From Desulfurivibrio alkaliphilus (GTDB lineage Bacteria; Desulfobacterota; Desulfobulbia; Desulfobulbales; Desulfurivibrionaceae), in NCBI GenBank assembly GCA_011048585.1, contig DSDS01000097.1, forward strand, positions 1 to 22,522: a stretch of 22,522 nucleotides of DNA, read 5' to 3'. The notes under the pieces were generated by a model. That model was not told the DNA's origin and made no database searches. It worked only from the letters and a program-made list of their open reading frames with translations. Positions 1-6,420 of the stretch are shown piece after piece. Every line of letters begins with the position of its first letter. Positions within the stretch are counted from its first letter, which is position 1. The position numbers were made by a program, and so were the translations under genes.

Positions 1-1
1 G

Positions 2-376
2 TCCGGCGGTGATCTTCAAGCCCGCTTTCTGGAGTGGACCAGGGTTCATGTCGATGGTAGTATACAAGTTCGAGACCAGATCATGCGCAGCCATGTTTTC
101 GCCTGCGGCACCGTGGATGTTACCGCCGGCCCGGGCCGGATCCGGGGCGGGGTGGTTTCGGCGATTCATGGGGTTGAGGCCATCGAGGTCGGCTCTCCGG
201 CCGGGGTGCGCACGGTGGTGATGGTGGGGGCTAACCCCGCCCTTTCCATCGAAAACTGTCTTTTGCTGATGCGGGTTACCGGTACCCGCCGTTTGCCGGT
301 GGTGGAGGGGGAGAAACTGGTGGGGATGATCAGCAACTTTGATGTCTTCAACCGCCTGCTGGGCGAGTTGGGGTGA
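2..376 (+). CDS. FapA/DUF342-type polymer-domain protein, 3' end, with CBS-like C-terminus (partial)
   Basis: The reading frame is already open at the left edge, so the N-terminus is missing and 124 residues are visible. The first ~80 residues look like the right-handed beta-helix of the FapA/DUF342 (polymer-forming) family: short repeats such as GDLQARFLEW, DGSIQVRDQIM, GTVDVTAGPGRIRGG and AIHGVEAIEVGSPAGV, ending in a TVVMVGANP segment. In FapA-type proteins that strand is normally followed by a coiled coil. Here the last ~45 residues instead resemble one CBS motif (SIENCLLLM, then RRLPVVEGEKLVGMIS and a D-V-F helix). DUF342 proteins are linked to flagella or surface polymers in some bacteria, and CBS modules usually sense adenylates in pairs. 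The function of this combination is unknown. The next gene starts 16 bases after the stop and is probably co-transcribed. The protein could be a true fusion or the product of an old deletion joining two genes. Confidence 0.7.
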   Translation, partial: SGGDLQARFLEWTRVHVDGSIQVRDQIMRSHVFACGTVDVTAGPGRIRGGVVSAIHGVEAIEVGSPAGVRTVVMVGANPALSIENCLLLMRVTGTRRLPVVEGEKLVGMISNFDVFNRLLGELG

Positions 377-392
377 TGGGGGAGATGGTGAG

Positions 393-1163
393 ATGATGCG
401 TCCGCCGCAACAGCAGGGGGGGCTTGACGATGTCATGGCCGCCGAACTAAAACAGGAGATCGCCGGGCGTTATTTCGGCTTTCGCAAGCTGATTGAGGAG
501 GATAGCCAGGACTATGCTCAGAAGGTTCGTGAGCACTCATTTATTCTGGAAAAAAGGATCAGCTTCGATCTGATGCGGATCTATCTGCTGCTGCGCGATG
601 AATCGCTGATTCAGGAATTTATGGAGCTGGTGGGGCTGAATGAGCGGCTCTTTTTCGATTCCTATCTGCTGGAATCTCCCTCGCTCCAGGCGCGGGTTTT
701 CGAGTGTCAGCGCTTCAAGGGTTGGACCAGGAAGGGCCGTTTTGTCCGTTACTTTTTCACCTGCTACGAAAACCTGGGCTTCCATGTCAAGGTGTTTGAC
801 GGCAAGGTTCGGGAACTGGAAAAGATGCAGGGGGCCATCGCCGAAGAGATCAAATACTTCTATAAGCAGAACAATATCAGCGCCATTATGGCTTTTTTGC
901 GGACCCTGGGGGACCAGCAGGCCACCGGCGCCATGCAGGGCGGGATGGAGATCGGTCTGGCCGAAGGACTGGACAGCAAGCTGCAGATCAGGCCCCCGGC
1001 CCCGGTGGAGCAATTACTGCCGATAATCAAGCCTATGCCGCCGCTAAAAACAATCAAGCGGCCCCTGAAAAAACTGATCCTGACGGCGTATAGCCGCCAG
1101 ATTCCCCAACTTCTGGCCTTGTTCAACGAAAATAGTACCCCCTGCCCGGAACGGAACCTTTAG
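393..1163 (+). CDS. Conserved-looking hypothetical protein, 256 aa
   Basis: I do not recognise a family. The chosen ATG (followed at once by a second ATG) has a GGGGGAG ribosome-binding site about 8 bases upstream. An earlier in-frame start would overlap the preceding gene and lacks such a site. The protein has no signal peptide or membrane segment. Residues ~15-210 look helical and are rich in charged and aromatic residues (GRYFGFRKLIEEDSQDY, RFVRYFFTCYENLGFHVKVF). The C-terminal ~50 residues are proline- and lysine-rich (PPAPVEQLLPIIKPMPPLK) and may be disordered. Codon use matches the neighbours, with strong G/C at third positions, which supports real coding. The gene follows the FapA/CBS gene closely and is likely in the same transcript. 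It is followed by a 261-base gap with a promoter for the next gene. A cytoplasmic protein is the only inference I would make. Confidence 0.75.
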   Translation: MMRPPQQQGGLDDVMAAELKQEIAGRYFGFRKLIEEDSQDYAQKVREHSFILEKRISFDLMRIYLLLRDESLIQEFMELVGLNERLFFDSYLLESPSLQARVFECQRFKGWTRKGRFVRYFFTCYENLGFHVKVFDGKVRELEKMQGAIAEEIKYFYKQNNISAIMAFLRTLGDQQATGAMQGGMEIGLAEGLDSKLQIRPPAPVEQLLPIIKPMPPLKTIKRPLKKLILTAYSRQIPQLLALFNENSTPCPERNL

Positions 1164-1283
1164 CGTTCGCCGCCCCGCGGTACTCTCTTTTTAGCCAACC
1201 CACTATTTGCCCTCTCCGGTGACTCCTGTTCCCATCGACATTGTTGGTTTTTATTTATCAAGTTAGGCGTGTCAAAAAAAGTG

Positions 1284-1311
1284 TTGACAGTAAAAGTTCG
1301 CTCGATTAATT
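1284..1311 (+). promoter_or_regulatory. Putative sigma-70 promoter upstream of the porin
   Basis: A perfect TTGACA (1284-1289) is followed 15-16 bases later by AT-rich ATTAAT/TTAATT (1305-1311) as a weak -10 element. It lies about 115 bases before the porin start, so transcripts would carry a long leader that includes the hairpins at 1317-1382. The -35 match is exact but the -10 is poor, so the assignment is tentative. Confidence 0.4.
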
Positions 1312-1316
1312 AGTCA

Positions 1317-1382
1317 CCCCTAACCTGATTGGTCGGCACTGCGTAGCGGGCAGGCCGGAGGCGGTTCAGCTCCTACTAGGGG
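1317..1382 (+). promoter_or_regulatory. Structured 5' leader of the porin mRNA (unknown class)
   Basis: The ends CCCCTA (1317-1322) and TAGGGG (1377-1382) are perfectly complementary and would close a ~66-base domain. Inside it, TCGGC-A-CTGC (1333-1342) pairs with GCAG-GCCGG (1350-1358), a 9-bp stem with one bulged A, one U-G pair and a 7-base loop. GGCGGTT occurs twice (1360-1366 and 1381-1387). The element lies between the putative promoter and the porin ribosome-binding site. It does not match the riboswitch consensus sequences I can recall (TPP, fluoride, ZTP, c-di-GMP-I, Moco). It could be a regulatory leader, an sRNA target or a simple stability hairpin. Confidence 0.4.
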
Positions 1383-1424
1383 CGGTTGGCCAAAGATATC
1401 ATCATTATAATCGGGAGGTTGGTC

Positions 1425-2540
1425 ATGAAACGATTGTCGGGGGGGCTGGTCTTGGTCGGTCAGTTGATGTTGGTGCCGTTGGCGACGGCGGCCGATTCCT
1501 GGAGCGAGGCTTTTGTCAACGGGGCGGCGAATGGCCAGGTCGCGGCCTATGGGACGACGACCAAGGAGAAGGGCGGCGAGCGGGAGGGCTTTATCAGCGG
1601 CAGCGTCGCGTTGGCATACCGGACCGTGCCCTTTTATCGTCTTAGTTTGGGGTTCGGGGCCTGGGCCACCACTCGAATGGCGCAAGAAAATGATGGCGAT
1701 TACCGGGCCGAAATCGGCAGCGACGCCATCATTCACCAGGCTTATCTCCACTATGCGGGCGAGGGTTGGGGCGAGATCACCGCCGGTCGTCACGAGATCG
1801 ATCTGGAGTGGCTCAACGATTACATCCTGGGGGGCAGCGCTCAAATCACCCCCTTAAACAACCTGGAGCTGACCCTGGGCTGGGCCGGCCGCCAGGCGGT
1901 CGTGGACCTGGATGAAGTCGGCGCCGGCTTCAGCCGACTAAACGACAACAAGGGGCTTTATTTTATCGATCTGCAGTACGCGCCGCTGGAATGGTTGACC
2001 GTTAACCCCTACTACTATCACGCGCCCGACCTGTTTCGGGCTCCGGGCCTGAAATTGACCTCCGCTTACGAGATCATGGAAAATCTGAAGGCCTCCACCA
2101 CGCTCCAGTTCGTCAAATCCGCCACCGACTCGGCCAGCGGCGAGGAGAATGGGGACCTCTTCTGGTTGGAGCAGACTTTTGCCCGTGGCGATTTCGGCTT
2201 TGGCGGCGGCTACCTGAAGGCCAACAGCAAGGGGGTCGGTCTGGTGGACAGCTTTGGCGACCAGAGTCCTTTTGAAGAGGGCAACCGGATTTACGAGGCC
2301 GACGCCAAAACCTGGTATCTGGAGTTGGCATACGAAGGGAAGGCCCTGAGTCTGACCGCACTCTACGGTCAGACCCACTACTATGACGGGACCGGTAAGC
2401 CGAAGGAAAAGGAATTAAATCTGGTCGCCGGCTACGGTTTGTACGAAAATCTCGATCTGGAGTTGATCTACGCCGACGTGCGGAACAATGTCGAATCCGA
2501 TTACTACACCTTCAGCCAGGCCTTGGTTTACAGTTTTTAA
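1425..2540 (+). CDS. Outer-membrane beta-barrel porin (Opr-like family)
   Basis: A 371-residue exported protein. The ATG at 1425 follows GGGAGG with 6-base spacing and begins a typical signal peptide (MKRLSGGLVLVG..., cleavage likely after the ATA-A segment near residues 22-23). An upstream start at 1386 would spoil the signal peptide. The mature part consists of alternating amphipathic strands (ALAYRTVPFYRLSLGFGAW, EITAGRHEIDLEWLNDYILG, GLYFIDLQYAPLEWLTVNPYYYH) and ends in ...SQALVYSF. A terminal Phe is the usual BAM-recognised end of outer-membrane barrels. The arrangement resembles Opr/OprD-like porins of epsilon- and deltaproteobacteria, which pass small anions or organic acids. The substrate here cannot be read from sequence. 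The gene is monocistronic, with its own putative promoter and a long structured leader. Confidence 0.8.
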   Translation: MKRLSGGLVLVGQLMLVPLATAADSWSEAFVNGAANGQVAAYGTTTKEKGGEREGFISGSVALAYRTVPFYRLSLGFGAWATTRMAQENDGDYRAEIGSDAIIHQAYLHYAGEGWGEITAGRHEIDLEWLNDYILGGSAQITPLNNLELTLGWAGRQAVVDLDEVGAGFSRLNDNKGLYFIDLQYAPLEWLTVNPYYYHAPDLFRAPGLKLTSAYEIMENLKASTTLQFVKSATDSASGEENGDLFWLEQTFARGDFGFGGGYLKANSKGVGLVDSFGDQSPFEEGNRIYEADAKTWYLELAYEGKALSLTALYGQTHYYDGTGKPKEKELNLVAGYGLYENLDLELIYADVRNNVESDYYTFSQALVYSF

Positions 2541-2640
2541 GCATCCACTCTCCTCGTTTTTATCCCCGCAGGCGGTGATGATCGGTAGCGTTTGTCGTCG
2601 CCCCTATTGGAGAATCTCCGGCCGGCTGGCTCTTTGGCGG

Positions 2641-2673
2641 GAAACCGGGTACACTGTCCGTGAACCCGGTTTC
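2641..2673. other. Perfect long hairpin between the porin and a small gene
   Basis: GAAACCGGGT (2641-2650) and ACCCGGTTTC (2664-2673) are exact inverted repeats. After an A-A mismatch the stem continues with CAC/GTG (2652-2654 and 2660-2662) around a 5-base loop. No run of T follows on the plus strand, so it is not a classical intrinsic terminator. It sits 100 bases after the porin stop and 40 bases before the next start. It may be a 3'-end stabiliser of the porin mRNA, a weak terminator or an operator. Confidence 0.6.
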
Positions 2674-2713
2674 TCACCCATCAATTTGTGGGCTCCGGCC
2701 CAGAGGAGACAAT

Positions 2714-2896
2714 TTGGCACGGATAAATTTCAACTACGAAAAACGCCAGAAGGAACTCGCCCGGCAAAAGAAGAAGGAAGAGAAGCGACTACGTAAGCAG
2801 AACAAAAACAACCCGGAACCCTCGGAGCAGTCAACGGCGGCCACCGAAGAGAACGGCGCCGGGGTTCCCCCCGCCACCACCGACCAGTCCGAATAA
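2714..2896 (+). CDS. Small highly charged basic protein (60 aa)
   Basis: The start is a TTG at 2714, chosen because AGGAG (2704-2708) lies 5 bases upstream and because the resulting N-terminus (M)ARINFNYEKRQKELARQ resembles a small conserved hypothetical family that I recall from deltaproteobacteria and other proteobacteria. Residues ~8-30 form a Lys/Arg/Glu-rich helix (RQKKKEEKRLRKQ). The rest is Pro/Ser/Thr/Glu-rich and probably disordered. There is no signal peptide, membrane segment or cysteine. The function is unknown; a nucleic-acid- or ribosome-associated role is a guess from charge only. It converges with the minus-strand operon, with 18 bases between the stops. Confidence 0.65.
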   Translation: MARINFNYEKRQKELARQKKKEEKRLRKQNKNNPEPSEQSTAATEENGAGVPPATTDQSE

Positions 2897-2914
2897 GGGT
2901 CCTCTGTCCCCCTC

Positions 2915-4042
2915 TTAGCTGGGCGGCAGGGTTGCGTCCAGCATGGCGGGCAGGCCGCCCCGCTCCTCCGGGGTGAAGCCGAACACCGCTTGCCAGATCG
3001 TGTCGTTTTCCATGCAGAGATAGATGCAGGTGCGGCTTGCCGCCCCCCGGCTTAGTTCGTCGAGCAGCACCTGGTACATCCTGGTGCGCAGGGGGCGGAA
3101 ATAGCGAAATTTCCCATCCAGGCCCGGGACAAACTCCTCATGGATGAAACGGGCTCTCGGGAAACGGCTGCCGATTATCCCGCGCAGGGCCGGCAGAAAG
3201 CGGAAAGCGCCCAGGCTGATCCAGGCAATGCTTGAGGCCGGAACCACCGCGAACAGGCGGCGGATGGTGGCCCTGTAGGCCTCTTCCCAGCCGGGGTGAC
3301 AGATGATCGGGTCAAAATGAAAGGCCAGGGGGTAGCCCCAGGCGGCGCATTGGGCGGCGGCGTTAAGCCGAGTCTCCAGATCGGCGGTGTGCAGTTCCAG
3401 CTTGGCCATCACCTCGGCGCTGTTGAGCGACCAGGCCATGATGGTTCGACCCCGGTGGTCCAGATCGGCCAAATGGTCCAACACCACCGCCTTGGACTTC
3501 AACTCCAGCACCGCGTTATTTTTCCGGGCCATATAATTGATCAGGGTGGCGCTGAGGCCGGTGAGCCGGTCTAAAGCCATGCTGTCGGTGAATTCGCCGG
3601 TGCCGATCCGGTGCAGGGTCCCCGGGGTGCCGGCCAGGGCTTGGTCAAGTTCGTCCAGCAGGTCGTCGATATTGACGTAGAAGGAGAGCCAGGGGTTGTT
3701 GAGGTAGGCCTGGAGGATGCAGTAGGCACAATCCATGGGGCAGTTGGCCCCAATATTGAGTACCTGGTAGTCACAGCAGCGGTACTGGCGGGTGGCGGGG
3801 CAGGGCTTGAGGAAGCGGCCCCGGTTGCGGCCCAGGTGCAGCAGCCGCTTGCCGGCCGTGAGGCTGTGGGGGTAGGGAACCGGAGCCGGGGCAGGGTCGG
3901 GGCGGTCGGCCACCACCTCCACCGGTAGGTTCCCCGCCCGGGCGACGATCTGCCGGGTCAGCGGCAGATCCAGGCACGACTCTTCCACCTGGATCGCCTG
4001 GAGCCGGCGGCTGGGGTCGGCGGCGGGGAGGTTTTCAGGCAT
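2915..4042 (-). CDS. SPL-family radical SAM protein (spore photoproduct lyase-like)
   Basis: A 375-residue radical SAM enzyme. The cluster motif C101-x3-C105-x2-C108 (NCPMDCAYCILQAY) would bind the [4Fe-4S] cluster that cleaves S-adenosylmethionine. The surroundings (F-L-K-P-C-P-A-T... then Y-R-C-C-D-Y-Q-V-L-N before it, and YLNNPWLSFYVN after it) are the hallmark of the SPL/SplB-like group (COG1533-type). True SplB repairs the spore photoproduct thymine dimer in Firmicute spores. Homologues in non-sporulating bacteria have no established role, so DNA photoproduct repair is inference. The length fits the family. The start is uncertain: an ATG at 4042 overlaps the upstream stop by 8 bases, and a GTG at 4057 is also possible; neither has a strong Shine-Dalgarno. 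It is the last gene of a three-gene operon. Confidence 0.8.
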   Translation of the reverse strand: MPENLPAADPSRRLQAIQVEESCLDLPLTRQIVARAGNLPVEVVADRPDPAPAPVPYPHSLTAGKRLLHLGRNRGRFLKPCPATRQYRCCDYQVLNIGANCPMDCAYCILQAYLNNPWLSFYVNIDDLLDELDQALAGTPGTLHRIGTGEFTDSMALDRLTGLSATLINYMARKNNAVLELKSKAVVLDHLADLDHRGRTIMAWSLNSAEVMAKLELHTADLETRLNAAAQCAAWGYPLAFHFDPIICHPGWEEAYRATIRRLFAVVPASSIAWISLGAFRFLPALRGIIGSRFPRARFIHEEFVPGLDGKFRYFRPLRTRMYQVLLDELSRGAASRTCIYLCMENDTIWQAVFGFTPEERGGLPAMLDATLPPS

Positions 4043-5000
4043 GGCGGCGGGCTTCACTGATCAGGGTTTCCAGGCTGGGCGACTGGGCGGCGGATTTGAG
4101 CAGGCGGTCGGTGATGGCCCGCAACCCCCTGGCATAGGGGGTGTCCGGCTGCTCTCGCAAAAATACCTTGTTTTGCCGCACCGATTTACGCACCGCCGAA
4201 TCATAAAAGAGTAGGCCCAAAGGCGAACTGTTCATGGAGAGGTTTTTTTTCAGGGTGTCCTGGATTCGGCCGGCCACCCGCAGGTCTTCGGGTTGATCGG
4301 CCATGTTATAAACGAAGCGGGGGGTAAAGCGTTCCAGTCGTTGGCGGATCTGGCGGGCCAGCAACGGGTCGTGGGCGGCCAACAGATCGTAAATTTCCTC
4401 GGCGGTCAGGTTGGCTCCGTCGGCCGAGCGGCGATAGGCGTTCAGCAGCATTTTGCGGGTGGGTGCCCGCTCCGAGGCCAGACTGAGGATATTGGCGAAG
4501 GTGAAGTTGCGTAGGAAGACCAGGGCGTTCATCAGGGCCGGGGTGTCCAGGGTGGTGATGACGATGCCGTCCAGGGCCAGGCCGAAAAGGTTCATGGTGT
4601 TGATCGCCGATCCGGCGCCGAGATCGACGATGATGTAGCGGGCCTTGAGCCGTAGCAGCTCGTCCAGCAAATGCAGTCGTTGCCGGGTGGAGATATTGGC
4701 CATGAAGGGAGTTTTGCCGTCGCCGGGGAGAAAGCCGAGGTTATCGACCGGAGTGGGAACCACCAGGCTGGGCAGGTCGGTCAAACGCTGCTTGAGGAAG
4801 TCGCCCACTCCCGGGTTGGTGTTGGGCATCCCCAGGTAGGTGTGGAGGTTGGAACCCCCCAGATCCAGATCCACCGCCACCGTGCTCTCTCCCCGGCGGG
4901 CCAGGTTGATGGCCAGGCTGGCGGCAAAGATGCTTTTCCCCACTCCGCCCTTACCGCTGGCGATGGGGATAATTCTGGGGCGGCCCGGAATGTTCACCAT
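4035..5000 (-). CDS. MinD/ParA-type P-loop ATPase
   Basis: A 321-residue protein with the deviant Walker A motif SGKGGVGKS (signature Lys17, P-loop Lys22) that defines the MinD/ParA/Mrp/FlhG class. It also has the switch I-like VDLDLGGSNLHTYLG (residues ~38-52) and a Walker B-like YIIVDLGAGSA (~120-130). These ATPases dimerise on ATP and position or load partner proteins. The C-terminal ~130 residues (LTAEEIYDLLAAHDPL..., RIQDTLKKNLSMNSSPLGLLFYD) are closer in style to the MinD-like proteins of Geobacter-type deltaproteobacteria than to MinD of the division-site system. No MinC/MinE or flagellar gene is nearby. The start ATG lies 7 bases after the stop of the small Cys protein, and its 3' end overlaps the SPL-like gene, so translational coupling is likely. 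The partner and cargo are unknown. Confidence 0.85.
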   Translation of the reverse strand: MVNIPGRPRIIPIASGKGGVGKSIFAASLAINLARRGESTVAVDLDLGGSNLHTYLGMPNTNPGVGDFLKQRLTDLPSLVVPTPVDNLGFLPGDGKTPFMANISTRQRLHLLDELLRLKARYIIVDLGAGSAINTMNLFGLALDGIVITTLDTPALMNALVFLRNFTFANILSLASERAPTRKMLLNAYRRSADGANLTAEEIYDLLAAHDPLLARQIRQRLERFTPRFVYNMADQPEDLRVAGRIQDTLKKNLSMNSSPLGLLFYDSAVRKSVRQNKVFLREQPDTPYARGLRAITDRLLKSAAQSPSLETLISEARRHA

Positions 5001-5007
5001 TTTGACA

Positions 5008-5370
5008 TCAGTGGGTGGGCACGTTGCCGAAGACCTTGCCGGCGATCATCTCCTGCCGCTCGGGGGCGGGGGGCGGTTCGATCCAGTGGATGAAGGATTC
5101 CCGCACCCGGATGTAGGCCCCGTTATCCTCCTTGCACTGGTCGCAGACGTTGAGGGAGTTGTCCCGGTAGATGATCACCTTGCTGGCCGGTTCGCCCTCT
5201 TGGTCCACCGCCGCCATCTTGCGGCAGCCACAGGCCAGCCGCAGCACCGCCACCCCGACGGCATCCGGGCTGCCCTCAATGATTCCGCCGATCATCGCCT
5301 CTTCCGATTTTTCGACACTGACCTGGTTCTTTTTTCGCTTTTTGGCCCCTGCTTTTTTCGGTTGTTTCAT
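5008..5370 (-). CDS. Small basic protein with a likely Cys4 metal site (120 aa)
   Basis: I do not recognise a named family. The ATG at 5370 is preferred over an upstream TTG at 5409 because GGGTGGA lies a suitable distance before it. The first ~15 residues are strongly basic (KQPKKAGAKKRKKNQ). The middle carries LACGCRK and, ~30 residues later, NVCDQCKED; these two C-x-C / C-x2-C pairs look like a zinc-ribbon-like site. The C-terminus contains RVRESFIHWIEPPPAPERQ. There is no signal peptide or membrane segment. It is the first gene of the operon with the MinD-like ATPase and the SPL-like enzyme, which suggests it may be their accessory or nucleic-acid-binding partner (inference). Confidence 0.7.
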   Translation of the reverse strand: MKQPKKAGAKKRKKNQVSVEKSEEAMIGGIIEGSPDAVGVAVLRLACGCRKMAAVDQEGEPASKVIIYRDNSLNVCDQCKEDNGAYIRVRESFIHWIEPPPAPERQEMIAGKVFGNVPTH

Positions 5371-5445
5371 GGTGTTCCACCCGGTTCGGGGTTGTTTTTC
5401 CAGTTGCAAAAAAGGTTTATTCCGTTGCCGTCGTCGCCAACCTAC

Positions 5446-5451
5446 ATTATA
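5446..5451 (-). promoter_or_regulatory. Possible -10 box for the minus-strand operon
   Basis: Read on the minus strand, 5446-5451 is a perfect TATAAT about 75 bases before the start of the Cys-rich protein. There is no good -35 at 16-18 bases; a TTGACC sits only 10 bases upstream. An activator-dependent promoter is possible but unproven. Confidence 0.3.
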
Positions 5452-5507
5452 TTGTGGTTGGGGTCAACGGGCACCGCTCTCCGCGGATTGGTCCGGCACC
5501 TTTTCTG

Positions 5508-5536
5508 TTGACAAAAAAAAGTCGGTGCATTAGAGG
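5508..5536 (+). promoter_or_regulatory. Putative promoter of the ferredoxin gene
   Basis: A perfect TTGACA (5508-5513) is followed at 17 bases by TAGAGG (5531-5536), a weak -10. Transcription would start about 110 bases before the ferredoxin ATG. The leader contains a CTGGC/GCCAG complementary pair but no class that I recognise. Confidence 0.4.
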
Positions 5537-5655
5537 GAAGTGGTGCTTACTTGCGCCGGTAGAAAACTGGCTGGTGGTGGAGCATCCGGTGCGCCAGCCC
5601 GGGTGAACTGCTTCAGTCTTACGGTAACTTATTCTGTTCAATGGAGGATCAAAAC

Positions 5656-5841
5656 ATGTGGCAAGTTGAAGTGAACAAAGACAAATGCAGCGGTGATGAA
5701 GAGTGCGTAAACGCCTGCCCGGCTCAAGTTTTAGAGATGGTGGACGGCAAGGCCGATCCGGTCAACATGGACGAGTGCCTGGGTTGTGAGACCTGCGTGG
5801 AAGTATGCCCCGAGGGTGCCATCACCGTAACCGAGGTGTAA
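5656..5841 (+). CDS. Dicluster ferredoxin with Asp replacing one cluster cysteine
   Basis: A 61-residue low-potential electron carrier of the bacterial 2[4Fe-4S] type. The ATG at 5656 is chosen because GGAGG (5643-5647) lies 8 bases upstream; an in-frame ATG at 5641 would contain that site. Motif II is complete (CLGCETCVEVCP). Motif I reads C11-x2-D14-x2-C17-x3-C21-P, so the second ligand is Asp14, not Cys. This is the pattern known from Desulfovibrio africanus ferredoxin III and, with a different background, Pyrococcus furiosus ferredoxin. There the site holds a [3Fe-4S] cluster or a labile Asp-ligated [4Fe-4S] cluster that can accept other metals. The protein is acidic, as usual. It is a single-gene unit with its own promoter and strong terminator, so it serves as a general cytoplasmic carrier and not one dedicated enzyme. 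Confidence 0.92.
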   Translation: MWQVEVNKDKCSGDEECVNACPAQVLEMVDGKADPVNMDECLGCETCVEVCPEGAITVTEV

Positions 5842-5872
5842 TGTAACTCCGTATTTTGTGATTTCAGTTGCT

Positions 5873-5916
5873 GAATAGGCATACCCCTATCAACCGGGGT
5901 ATGCCTATTCTTGTTT
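5873..5916 (+). terminator. Strong intrinsic terminator after the ferredoxin gene
   Basis: GAATAGGCATACCCC (5873-5887) and its exact reverse complement (5896-5910) form a 15-bp perfect stem with an 8-base loop, followed by TTGTTT. It starts 32 bases after the ferredoxin stop. Confidence 0.9.
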
Positions 5917-5992
5917 ATCGGCACCACTGCCGGGGCCGGGGCGCGGTGTGCCTGTTTTTCCTCAGGGGCAAATAAAGAGGTTGCCGCCCGTT

Positions 5993-6415
5993 ATGCTGGT
6001 TAATGTCGCCCAACGCTGGAAACCGGGAGTTTCAATCAGTACCCATCTGCTGGTGGCCGCCCTGCTTTGGAGTTTCATCGGCATCTACCTGCTGGTCAGG
6101 GGGGTCTTGCTCTATGGCGACGGCCTGTGGTGGCCACCCTTGCTGGCCCTCCTGATCGGGATCCTGAAGGGCCACTATCTCCTGGCCCGCTCGGCTCGTC
6201 GCAACATTGAGCGACTGCTCTCGATGAAGGATAATTCCTGCCTGGGCGCGGTCTATTCCTTGAAAATGTGGCTGCTGGTACTGCTGATGATGCTTGGCGG
6301 TCGGGCTCTGCGGGTTGTCGGCACCCCCGAACAGTGGGTGGCCCTGGTCTATCTGGCGGTGGGGTTCGCCCTTTTTCTCTCCAGTCGCTTGTTTTGGCGG
6401 AAATGGCGGCCCTGA
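5993..6415 (+). CDS. Small integral membrane protein, four predicted TM helices
   Basis: 140 residues and no recognised family. Four hydrophobic stretches are visible: about residues 17-40 (THLLVAALLWSFIGIYLLV), 45-62 (WWPPLLALLIGILKGHYLL), 85-102 (LKMWLLVLLMMLGG) and 112-132 (WVALVYLAVGFALFLSSR). Basic residues in the loops (ARSARRNIERLL) suggest where the cytoplasmic side lies. The ATG at 5993 has AGAGG about 12 bases upstream, a loose spacing; a GTG at 5948 would add 15 residues with no benefit. The stop lies 5 bases before the preferred alr start (or overlaps a possible earlier one), so the two are probably co-transcribed. The function is unknown. Confidence 0.7.
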   Translation: MLVNVAQRWKPGVSISTHLLVAALLWSFIGIYLLVRGVLLYGDGLWWPPLLALLIGILKGHYLLARSARRNIERLLSMKDNSCLGAVYSLKMWLLVLLMMLGGRALRVVGTPEQWVALVYLAVGFALFLSSRLFWRKWRP

Positions 6416-6420
6416 AATCG

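Noticed and set aside
1317..1382. A known riboswitch (TPP, fluoride, ZTP, c-di-GMP) in the porin leader
   Set aside because: None of the consensus core sequences that I can recall is present; only the fold itself is supported.
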